64,000 nt of DNA, taken from NCBI GenBank assembly GCA_964398945.1, contig CAYNOT010000002.1, forward strand, positions 62,001 through 126,000, in the 5' to 3' direction. The notes under the pieces were generated by a model that saw nothing but the letters and a program-made list of their open reading frames with translations, was not told the origin of the DNA and did no database searches. This DNA is from JBGTGG01 sp964398945. GTDB lineage: Bacteria; Bacteroidota; Bacteroidia; Cytophagales; Cyclobacteriaceae. Below, one piece after another: positions 51,968 through 58,935 of this stretch (its first letter is position 1; each line of letters begins with the position of its first letter). A program made the translations under genes and the position numbers.

Positions 51968-52825
51968 TTATGTGTTTAAGGTCCCTGCATTTACAACAGG
52001 GCTAACATCTTTATCGCCACACAATACCACCATTAAATTGCTCACCATGGCTGCCTTGCGCTCATCATCCAAGTCTACAATTTTTTCTTTGGCCAGATGA
52101 TCAAGTGCCATCTGCACCATACTCACAGCACCTTCTACAATTTTAAAGCGTGCAGCTACTACTGCTGTTGCCTGCTGGCGCCTCAACATTGCCCCGGCAA
52201 TTTCCTGGGCATAGGCGAGATAACCAATGCGCGCTTCTATTACATGGATACCGGCAATGTCCAGGCGGTTGCGAAGGAATTCTTCCAGTGCGGAGTTTAC
52301 ATCATCGTGGCCGGAACGAAGCGTCATTTCCGAGTCGTCATCAAAATTATCGTACGGATACATACCTGCTAATTTCCGAACGGCTGCATCGCTTTGGATA
52401 CGAACAAAGTTTTCGTAATTGTCAACTTCGAAGGCAGCTTTGAAAGTGTCTTTTACCTGCCACACTAAGATCACACCTATTTGGATTGGGTTTCCAACCT
52501 TGTCGTTTACTTTTATTTTTTCACTATCAAAATTTCTTGCACGCAACGATATGGATTGTTTTGTGTAAAAGGGATTGACCCAAAAAAAGCCATTGGCCTT
52601 TACCGTTCCTTTATAAGCACCAAAAAGTACGAGTACCCTTGATCCATTGGGTGTTACAAAGAAAAAGCCGGGCATCAACACAACGGCAAAAAATACAACA
52701 AGCAATAAAATAGGACTCTTGGTTGCAATGCACCCCATAATGCCAATTCCCAGCAGAATGATTTCCGCCAATAGCATTATGTAGCCTGAAATAGGGGTTG
52801 TTTCGTGTTCAGTTTTCATAGACAT
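51968..52825 (-). CDS. SPFH/band-7 domain membrane protein (stomatin/slipin-like)
   Basis: A 285-residue protein: two hydrophobic segments (ISGYIMLLAEIILLGIGIMG, ILLLVVFFAVVLMPGFFFVT), then the SPFH core with GAYKGTVKANGFFWVNPFYT, KISLRARNFDSEKI-like text, VGNPIQIGVILVWQVKDTFK, ESDAAVRKL-like text and LDIAGIHVIEARIGYLAYAQ. The QEIAGAMLRRQQATAVVAAR helix and the short tail match the family. SPFH proteins form membrane-associated ring scaffolds. It heads the operon with the PH-like and RHH genes, and the start codon lies 1 bp from the GATATTA repeats. Confidence 0.88.
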   Translation of the reverse strand: MSMKTEHETTPISGYIMLLAEIILLGIGIMGCIATKSPILLLVVFFAVVLMPGFFFVTPNGSRVLVLFGAYKGTVKANGFFWVNPFYTKQSISLRARNFDSEKIKVNDKVGNPIQIGVILVWQVKDTFKAAFEVDNYENFVRIQSDAAVRKLAGMYPYDNFDDDSEMTLRSGHDDVNSALEEFLRNRLDIAGIHVIEARIGYLAYAQEIAGAMLRRQQATAVVAARFKIVEGAVSMVQMALDHLAKEKIVDLDDERKAAMVSNLMVVLCGDKDVSPVVNAGTLNT

Positions 52826-52854
52826 GATATTAAATTGATATTATAAAGATATTA
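52826..52854. promoter_or_regulatory. Three GATATTA direct repeats at exact 11-bp intervals (candidate RHH operator)
   Basis: GATATTA occurs at 52826-52832, 52837-52843 and 52848-52854, each copy 11 bp from the next, about one helical turn. The array lies just upstream of the SPFH start on the minus strand (read as TAATATC). Ribbon-helix-helix dimers typically bind tandem or inverted short sites in register, so the operon's own RHH protein is the obvious candidate. The region is AT-rich, so chance repeats are possible, but the exact spacing argues against it. Confidence 0.6.
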
Positions 52855-52946
52855 ATATAAATCACTAACGCAAACCCCCGTGTTCGGGTTTTAAATTCGT
52901 TTGGTAGGTACGCTATACTTGCCGTAATTCGTGTTTTTACGATAAC

Positions 52947-53852
52947 ATGGTAAACTATAATCCTAAGACTTGGGTCAGCCTGATTGTCCATTCATATGGG
53001 AAACATGTAATGAAAACATTGCTTCCAGCCATGGTTTTTGTGACCCTCATGACCTTTGGCGTTTGCTATTTGTTTGTGGATTACTTCCAATTTGACTTTT
53101 CACAATATTCGGGTACCACCACTGTTCATTCGTTGCTGGGTATTGTATTAGGACTTTTTTTGGTTTTCAGAACGAATTCGGCCTATGACCGCTGGTGGGA
53201 AGGAAGAAAGTTGTGGGGGGGATTGGTGAACAGTACGCGCAACTTTGCACTTAAATTAAATGCCTACTTGCCAAAAGATGATGATCACTCGCGTGATTGG
53301 TTTGCTTCCATGATTCCCAACTTTGCGTATGCGATGAAAGAGCATCTGCGAAAAGGTGTTCAGTTTGATGAAATGGAGCAATCGGATGAACAGCTTATTC
53401 CTGCTTTAAAAAAAGTAAAGCACAAGCCAAATCGAATTTCAGCGTTGATGTATGAACGTGTAAACGCCCTGTATGGAAATAAGGTAATTGATGGGTTTCA
53501 ATTTATCAACCTTGATAAAGAGTTGAAGGATTTTATTGACCTGATGGGGGCATGCGAACGGATCAGGAATACCCCGATACCGTATTCCTATACCATGTAT
53601 ATCAAAAAATTTATTTTTATCTACATCCTTACGTTGCCGTTCGGGTTTGTGATTATGTTTCAATACTATGCCATTCCTGCCGTTGTTTTGATCGCATACA
53701 TATTGTTAAGTGTTGAATTGATTGCAGAAGAAATCGAAGATCCGTTTGGGCTGGACCCCAATGATTTGCCAACCGATGATATTTCAAAGAATATCCGGGA
53801 TAATGTAAAAGAGATCCTTCATTCCTATTACCCACGCGCATACTCTGAATAG
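52947..53852 (+). CDS. Bestrophin-family (UPF0187) ion channel-like membrane protein
   Basis: A 301-residue protein of the bacterial bestrophin family. Signatures are HSYGKHVMKTLLPAMVFVTL, the conserved VHSLLGIVLGLFLVFRTNSA, YDRWWEGRKLWGGLVNSTR, and the late membrane pair (FIFIYILTLPFGFVIMFQYY) with ELIAEEIEDPFGLDPNDLPT, including the acidic cluster that binds calcium in eukaryotic relatives. Characterised bacterial bestrophins are pentameric, often cation-selective channels. It is transcribed away from the SPFH operon, sharing a 120-bp divergent region. Confidence 0.92.
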   Translation: MVNYNPKTWVSLIVHSYGKHVMKTLLPAMVFVTLMTFGVCYLFVDYFQFDFSQYSGTTTVHSLLGIVLGLFLVFRTNSAYDRWWEGRKLWGGLVNSTRNFALKLNAYLPKDDDHSRDWFASMIPNFAYAMKEHLRKGVQFDEMEQSDEQLIPALKKVKHKPNRISALMYERVNALYGNKVIDGFQFINLDKELKDFIDLMGACERIRNTPIPYSYTMYIKKFIFIYILTLPFGFVIMFQYYAIPAVVLIAYILLSVELIAEEIEDPFGLDPNDLPTDDISKNIRDNVKEILHSYYPRAYSE

Positions 53853-53955
53853 ACATAAGCTGTAAGAGATAAGACGTTAGATTAGGATACTGGATGCCAG
53901 ATACTGGATTCCTAGAAAGAATCTTGTGTCTTATGTCTAAAGTCTTACGTCTAGG
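53851..53955. repeat. AGACATAAG / TACTGGA mixed repeat array
   Basis: The stretch has AGACATAAGCTGTAAGAG, then GGATACTGGATGCCAG and ATACTGGATT, then ATCTTGTGTCTTATGTCT and AAAGTCTTACGTCTAG. AGACATAAG (53851-53859) and CTTATGTCT (53930-53938) are inverted. Both word families from 6.85 kb and 22.8 kb are present here together. The right end overlaps the stop of a small ORF (53951-54076). Confidence 0.65.
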
Positions 53956-54076
53956 AAGTAATCAATGAATAGATAAAGTAAAGCATGATCAACACTATCA
54001 GTACTGCGTACATGATGAGATCCACCCGAACATACACTTTGTACTTTTTATAGAGCTCCTTCAGGTCGTTAAACAT
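53951..54076 (-). CDS. Small single-span membrane protein
   Basis: A 41-residue ORF (MFNDLKELYKKYKVYVRVDL followed by IMYAVLIVLIMLYFIYSLIT and a final Ser). A charged N-terminal helix leads into one strong membrane span. No other gene fits the 378-bp gap between bestrophin and the E1 beta gene. The ATG is the first in frame, and the stop is TAG inside the neighbouring repeat. It is too short to assign to a family. It may be a genuine small membrane protein or a chance ORF. Confidence 0.45.
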   Translation of the reverse strand: MFNDLKELYKKYKVYVRVDLIMYAVLIVLIMLYFIYSLITS

Positions 54077-54175
54077 GGCTTCATTTTTTTACAAAGGTAT
54101 CAATTTAGTTGTTGGCGGGGTAGTTTGTGTCGGGTTGTAATTGTCTGGCAGTATTCAATATGCGCATGTTTTTCT

Positions 54176-54203
54176 AAAAAAAAGAGCGGGTTTCTTCCCG
54201 CTC
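54176..54203 (-). terminator. Terminator of the E1 beta gene
   Basis: On the minus strand GAGCGGG, GAAGAAA-type loop, and CCCGCTC form a 7-bp GC-rich stem, followed by eight T residues (plus strand A-run 54176-54183). It lies ~28 bp after the stop of the E1 beta gene, a typical intrinsic terminator. Confidence 0.85.
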
Positions 54204-54230
54204 CTTCAAAAAATCAGATAGTGTTTGTAA

Positions 54231-55208
54231 TTACCGGTACGTCACTGCCTTTACAGCATCCAGCGTTTTCTTCACGTTAGGAAGAATTGCTTCTATAAGG
54301 GTAGGAGCGTATGGCAGGGGAACATCGAAACTGTTTACCCGTTGAATTGGTGCATCCAGATAATCGAATGCATATTTTTGGACGTGGTAGGTAATTTCAG
54401 TGGCTATAGAGCTTAATGGCCACGCTTCTTCCACGATTACCAAGCGGTTGGTTTTTTTCACCGATGCCACCACGGTATCATAATCAATTGGGCGAACGGA
54501 GCGCAAGTCGATTACTTCAGCAGAAATGCCATCTTTGGCAAGTTCTTCAGCAGCTTCCAACGCCACCTTCATAATCTTGCCGAAGGATACGATAGTTACA
54601 TCAGAACCTTCCCGTTTAACATCTGCAACACCGATTGGAATGAGATATTCTTCTTCAGGTACTTCACCTTTATCGCCATACATCAATTCCGATTCCATGA
54701 AGATCACGGGATCATTGTCGCGGATAGCGGTTTTCAAAAGGCCTTTTGCATCATAGGGGGTAAAAGGAACCACCACCTTTAACCCGGGGCAGTTAGCGTA
54801 CCAGTTTTCAAAATTTTGAGAATGTTGGGAACTCAGCATACCTGCGTTTCCGGTTGGCCCCCTGAACACGATCGGAACGTTGAATTGCCCGCCCGACATC
54901 GACATCATTTTGGCAGCCGAGTTGATCACCTGATCGATTGCCACCAATGAGAAGTTGAAGGTCATGAATTCAATAATTGGACGAAGCCCGTTCATGGCTG
55001 CTCCTACACCTATTCCGGTAAATCCAAGCTCGGCAATTGGAGTGTCCAGGATGCGTGCTGGCCCAAATTCATCCAACATGCCCTGGCTAACCTTATAGGC
55101 GCCATTGTATTCGGCAACTTCTTCACCCATGAGAAATACTTTGGAATCTCTTCTCATTTCTTCATTCATGGCCTCGCGAAGGGCTTCCCTAAATTGTATC
55201 TCTCTCAT
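54231..55208 (-). CDS. pdhB: Pyruvate (2-oxoacid) dehydrogenase E1 component, beta subunit
   Basis: A 325-residue transketolase-fold E1 beta subunit of the pyruvate dehydrogenase complex. With E1 alpha it decarboxylates pyruvate using thiamine diphosphate. Conserved parts include FREALREAMNEEMRRDSKVF, GEEVAEYNGAYKVSQGM, RILDTPIAELGFTGIGVGAA, FMTFNFSLVAIDQVINSAAK, GPTGNAGMLSSQHSQNFENW, and the C-terminal EEAWPLSSIATEI and VPLPYAPTLIEAILP. The alpha subunit and E3 genes are not in the window. It is monocistronic between two terminators. Confidence 0.95.
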   Translation of the reverse strand: MREIQFREALREAMNEEMRRDSKVFLMGEEVAEYNGAYKVSQGMLDEFGPARILDTPIAELGFTGIGVGAAMNGLRPIIEFMTFNFSLVAIDQVINSAAKMMSMSGGQFNVPIVFRGPTGNAGMLSSQHSQNFENWYANCPGLKVVVPFTPYDAKGLLKTAIRDNDPVIFMESELMYGDKGEVPEEEYLIPIGVADVKREGSDVTIVSFGKIMKVALEAAEELAKDGISAEVIDLRSVRPIDYDTVVASVKKTNRLVIVEEAWPLSSIATEITYHVQKYAFDYLDAPIQRVNSFDVPLPYAPTLIEAILPNVKKTLDAVKAVTYR

Positions 55209-55292
55209 AAGCTAATTAAAAGTGTGTAAAAATAGTATCTGAGGTTGTTTTGACAAAAGAATATGGGTATTTAATACGTTAATCATTTGCGT

Positions 55293-55330
55293 AAAAAAAA
55301 AGCCCTCCGATTTGATCGGAGGGCTTTTTT
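55293..55330. terminator. Bidirectional hairpin terminator
   Basis: The 11-bp perfect stem AGCCCTCCGAT (55301-55311) and ATCGGAGGGCT (55315-55325) with loop TTG is flanked by eight A residues on the left and TTTTT on the right. It ends the OmpA/TPR gene on the minus strand (stop at 55351 upstream of the hairpin in the reading direction). The A/T flanks suit termination in both directions. Confidence 0.9.
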
Positions 55331-55350
55331 GTAAATCCAATGGTGAATGC

Positions 55351-57126
55351 TTATTTCAAAGCATTTCTGAATGATTCAGTTGCTGCATAGCTGGCAAACT
55401 CAAGGTCAGTTAACGCTGCTTCTTTCAAAGAAGGATCGTTTTTAACTGCATCGGTAAGGTTGCTCACAACAGCATCCGCATTTTTAAGTCTTGCAGCGGC
55501 CACAGCAGCACCATAATAGGCAATTGCCAATTGGCTGTTTTGGCTTGTTGCTTCATTGAATGAAGTCATTGCATTTTGGTAGTCTTTGTTCAATACCTGG
55601 GCAAGGCCTTTGTTGAAAAGGTTGTCAGCAGTGCTGGTAGCAGAAGATTCAGAGCGAACAGCATCACTATATTTTGCCATTACGATCTCAGAAGCACCTT
55701 TAACACCGTTCACACCAGCTGCATTGTCACCACGTAATCCAGCATCTAATGCTTTGTTGGCGTGATCGTAAGCAGCATATGCGTTGCCACCAAACATTTC
55801 AACAGAAGCTAAATTAGCGTGTACTTCAGCAGCAGCGTTGATGCGGGCAGCAATTTCCAACTGTGCTTTCGCTTTTTCAGCCAATGAAGTTGCATTGGAA
55901 GGGTTTTCAATTGCCTGGGCAATGTAAACCGCGCCTAAGTTGTTGTGTGCATTCCAGTTTGTACCTTTTTTGGTCGCGGCTTCGTAGATCGAAGCTTTTT
56001 CTTCCAAAGAAGGGGTAAGGGTAGCAGCATACATCATTTCTTCGAAAGAAAGTGCATCTGAATTTTGGGTTCCTTGTGTGATCTGCTTGGCAAGAACAGA
56101 GATTTCTTCGTCTGTTTTCTTTTCTTTCACGGTAAGGATTTCAGTTTGCGCAGTACGCAAGCCAGGATAAACATCCTTGAATACTTTTTTGTAAGTAGGA
56201 AGTTTACGAAGTGCTTTTTCTTGTGCCTCGAAATCGCTTCCGTTGTTGATGATGTTCATGTATTCAGATTTCTCCTCAGAAGAGATTCCTTCATAAGCAG
56301 AAAGGGCGGTTTTGAAAGCATTCCAATCGTCAACTACTGGTTTGAGGATAAAGTTGATAGAATCAGCCATTCCTTTATAGTCGTATTTCTTCATTTGTGC
56401 ACGGTAGTATTTCTCAATAGCTGCAGCACGTTCTTGTGCTAATTTGCTGTTGATACGCTCAGCACCTTCAGGAGAGTGGGTACCAGTAATAGTTACGGTA
56501 CGGGTAGCGTTTTTAGACGCGATGAAAGCGTCCAATTCTTTTCCTTTCTCACTTTTGATCTCAGAAGTCTTCAAAACAGAACGGCCTTGATCGAAAATGA
56601 AATTAGGGATTACAATAGGGGTAAGTTCTTCCTGGTTGTTGTATCCATGGTCTGCATAGGCAGCAAAATAGACAGGTTTCACAAGTTTAGAAGTAGTAAT
56701 TACACCAACTGCAACGTCCATACGTGGGGTTACTTTGGTTTTTTCACCTTTTCCAGCCACTCCTTCAACTTGAAGGGTACCTGTTTTCATGGCAGGAGAA
56801 TAAGGGAAAGAGAAACTTTGTGTTACCCTAGGTTGCTCAGTAGCGCTATTTGGATAGTCTTCAGCTTTGAAAACTATAGGCTCGAGTGCTACCTCGTTGT
56901 CTCCATGTTTGTAATAGGAATTTACGGTGTAAACTGTACCCTTTTTTAACATTTTAACGGGTAAGTTGGCAGCCATATCATAGGCAACGGTATCTTTATG
57001 AACTTCCAGTGGGTTTGGAGTCACGGTTAACTGTTGCTCTTTGGCCATTTTCACCATCTTGGGCAAAGTACAGCCCGCAAGGCTTAATGCACCGATGATC
57101 AGAAATGAGTAAACAATTTTTCTCAT
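55351..57126 (-). CDS. OmpA-domain lipoprotein with C-terminal TPR region
   Basis: A 591-residue lipoprotein (lipobox ALSLAGC) with a beta-rich N-terminal region to about 170, an OmpA-like peptidoglycan-binding segment (ITPIVIPNFIFDQGRSVLKT-like text, TVTITGTHSPEGAERINSKL, AQERAAAIEKYYRAQM), and a C-terminal TPR half (HNNLGAVYIAQAIENPSNAT, AEVHANLASVEMFGGNAYAA, LAIAYYGAAVAAARLKNADA). It should link the outer membrane to peptidoglycan. The architecture is typical of the Cytophagales. The strong promoter match upstream and bracketing terminator suggest high, independent expression. Confidence 0.85.
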   Translation of the reverse strand: MRKIVYSFLIIGALSLAGCTLPKMVKMAKEQQLTVTPNPLEVHKDTVAYDMAANLPVKMLKKGTVYTVNSYYKHGDNEVALEPIVFKAEDYPNSATEQPRVTQSFSFPYSPAMKTGTLQVEGVAGKGEKTKVTPRMDVAVGVITTSKLVKPVYFAAYADHGYNNQEELTPIVIPNFIFDQGRSVLKTSEIKSEKGKELDAFIASKNATRTVTITGTHSPEGAERINSKLAQERAAAIEKYYRAQMKKYDYKGMADSINFILKPVVDDWNAFKTALSAYEGISSEEKSEYMNIINNGSDFEAQEKALRKLPTYKKVFKDVYPGLRTAQTEILTVKEKKTDEEISVLAKQITQGTQNSDALSFEEMMYAATLTPSLEEKASIYEAATKKGTNWNAHNNLGAVYIAQAIENPSNATSLAEKAKAQLEIAARINAAAEVHANLASVEMFGGNAYAAYDHANKALDAGLRGDNAAGVNGVKGASEIVMAKYSDAVRSESSATSTADNLFNKGLAQVLNKDYQNAMTSFNEATSQNSQLAIAYYGAAVAAARLKNADAVVSNLTDAVKNDPSLKEAALTDLEFASYAATESFRNALK

Positions 57127-57159
57127 TGGATTTAATTTTTGGTTGGTTTAAACAGGTTG

Positions 57160-57190
57160 CAAAACTACTTTTATATAGCTTTTTTTGCAA
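57160..57190 (-). promoter_or_regulatory. Promoter of the OmpA/TPR lipoprotein gene
   Basis: On the minus strand a -33 TTG (57188-57190, in TATTG) and a -7 TAGTTTTG (57160-57167) are separated by 20 bp. This fits the Bacteroidota housekeeping pattern (TTG or TTTG, 17-23 bp, TAnnTTTG) with an exact -7 match. The distance to the ATG at 57126 leaves a leader of about 28 bases. Confidence 0.65.
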
Positions 57191-57304
57191 TAATACTCAA
57201 AAAAATAAGATTATTGACCCCAATTTAGGGGCTTCCGGCCATTATATTTGTATTTCTGTATTTTGATCGATGAGTGGACACAATTTCAAGACGAAATTAA
57301 AGTT

Positions 57305-57541
57305 ATGAAGGATTATATGAAGGGCATGATTGATAGGATTCAAGGCTTTTTTGAGGTATATGCCTTCGGTGTTTGTACCAAGCTGGGTGAAAAGCTGGGG
57401 GTGGCAACCACGAGTATTCGGGTATTTTTCATTTATACCTCATTTCTAACCTTTGGATCCCCGATTTTGGTGTACCTGGCGCTTGCGTTTATCATCAATA
57501 TCCGCAAACACATGCGCAGACATACGATCTGGGATTTCTAA
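57305..57541 (+). CDS. PspC-domain membrane protein
   Basis: A 78-residue protein with a PspC domain: FEVYAFGVCTKLGEKLGVAT (the short helix-turn before the membrane), STSIRVFFIYTSFLTFGSP-like text, and a span VYLALAFIINIRKH. PspC members help control phage-shock-like envelope stress responses, or stay as small membrane proteins of unclear role in Bacteroidota. The start at 57305 was chosen because the upstream frame has no domain content. It converges with the glycosyltransferase gene, leaving 5 bp. Confidence 0.8.
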   Translation: MKDYMKGMIDRIQGFFEVYAFGVCTKLGEKLGVATTSIRVFFIYTSFLTFGSPILVYLALAFIINIRKHMRRHTIWDF

Positions 57542-57546
57542 TCCTT

Positions 57547-58557
57547 TTAGGGTTGGGGGATCCTTTTCTTGCCTTTCAGGTAATAATCAAAAATAATAAG
57601 GTTGGGGTAAATAGTGTCGCGGCTATAGGTAGGGTATTCCGCACGAAGCGCCTTTCTTTTTCTCACGATTGAATTGACACTTCCCAATAAACTCCAATGT
57701 GCCTTAAAAACAGCCAGGAAATTTTTGAACTGGCCTTTGAATAGAAAACTTGCTGCCGCAAGCCAATCCAGCAGGATTCGTGTTGGTATTTTATACACAA
57801 CCTCGCCTCCATCCAGGTTTTTAAGCAGCATGGCCAACCCATTTCTGAAATTCAGGAAAACCTTTCGTGGATGATTATAGCTTAAGGTGCCTGCACCCAA
57901 GTGATAAACGGTGCTTTCCCCGTTATAATAAACTGCATACCCGCTGCGATTCAATCGCCAGCAAAAGTCAATCTCTTCCATGTGGGCAAAGAAATCTTCA
58001 TCCAGCCCATTCAATTCTTTATAACATGCTGATCGAACAAACATGCAGGCACCTGCGGCCCAGAAAACTTCACACGTGTCATTGTATTGCCCTTCGTCTT
58101 CTTCAACGTGGTCAAAGATGCGCCCACGGCAAAAGGGATAACCGAGTGTATCAATAAAACCGCCCCCGGCACCGGCATATTCAAATTTGTTCTTGTGATT
58201 GTAGGCTAAAATTTTCGGTTGAATGGCCCCGATCTTCAGATTGCTATCCGCCAGGGCTACCAAAGGCAAAACCCAGCCGGGGGTTACTTCGACATCTGAA
58301 TTCAGAAGAATAAAAAATTCTTCTTCGAGTGTTGCCAATCCTTTGTTATATCCACCACAAAAGCCATAGTTCTTATCAAGTTGGATAATTCTTACTTCCG
58401 GGAAATTGGTCTTCAACAATGCGATCGACTCATCCGTTGAGCCATTGTCTACAACGTAAATGGTGGCCGCGTTGGAATTTGAAATGACAGAAGGCAAAAA
58501 CTGCGCTAAAAGTTTTTTGCCGTTGAAGTTGAGGATAACAACTGCAACACGGCTCAT
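57547..58557 (-). CDS. Family 2 glycosyltransferase
   Basis: A 336-residue GT2 enzyme that transfers a sugar from a nucleotide sugar to a cell-surface glycan. It has VVILNFNGKKLLAQFLPSVI, VDNGSTDES near residue 37, NYGFCGGYNKGL, LLNSDVEVTPGW with the DxD-type Asp, and the late GLDEDFFAHMEEIDFCWRLN (ED acceptor-site motif). The C-terminal ~90 residues have a basic/hydrophobic stretch that probably sits on the membrane. It overlaps ybaB by 4 bp (ATGA), so both are translated in tandem. Acceptor unknown. Confidence 0.9.
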   Translation of the reverse strand: MSRVAVVILNFNGKKLLAQFLPSVISNSNAATIYVVDNGSTDESIALLKTNFPEVRIIQLDKNYGFCGGYNKGLATLEEEFFILLNSDVEVTPGWVLPLVALADSNLKIGAIQPKILAYNHKNKFEYAGAGGGFIDTLGYPFCRGRIFDHVEEDEGQYNDTCEVFWAAGACMFVRSACYKELNGLDEDFFAHMEEIDFCWRLNRSGYAVYYNGESTVYHLGAGTLSYNHPRKVFLNFRNGLAMLLKNLDGGEVVYKIPTRILLDWLAAASFLFKGQFKNFLAVFKAHWSLLGSVNSIVRKRKALRAEYPTYSRDTIYPNLIIFDYYLKGKKRIPQP

Positions 58558-58889
58558 CCCATTAAGCCGCTTAAATCCATTCCCGGTATATTTGGAATAA
58601 GTCCTTCTGTGCTTTTCTTCAATTCCTCTTTTGCCAATACATCAGCATCTTCTGAGGCTTTGTTAACAGCCGCCACAATTAAGTCCTGAAGCATAATTTT
58701 ATCTTCCGGTTTTAATAGTAACGGATCAATCTCAATGGAAATAAGTTGGCGTTTTCCATTAACCACCGTTTTGACCATACCACCACCGGATTCACCTTCA
58801 GCTTTTATATTCACCAGATTGTCTTGCGCTTTTTTTAGTTGGGCCTGCACTTCCTTCATCTTCCCCATCATCTTCATCATATCAAACAT
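58554..58889 (-). CDS. YbaB/EbfC nucleoid-associated protein
   Basis: A 111-residue YbaB-family dimeric DNA-binding protein: MFDMMKMMGKMKEVQAQLKK (dimer helix), ESGGGMVKTVVNGKRQLISI (beta core), LLLKPEDKIMLQDLIVAAVN, and a Gly/Leu tail. It is associated with recombination and nucleoid organisation. In many genomes it is next to dnaX/recR; here it sits between a T9SS adhesin-like gene and a glycosyltransferase. The gene overlaps the latter by 4 bp. Confidence 0.9.
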   Translation of the reverse strand: MFDMMKMMGKMKEVQAQLKKAQDNLVNIKAEGESGGGMVKTVVNGKRQLISIEIDPLLLKPEDKIMLQDLIVAAVNKASEDADVLAKEELKKSTEGLIPNIPGMDLSGLMG

Positions 58890-58935
58890 AGCATTCTGAT
58901 TAAAGTGTGTATTTTATTTTGAGAAGCAAAGTTGC

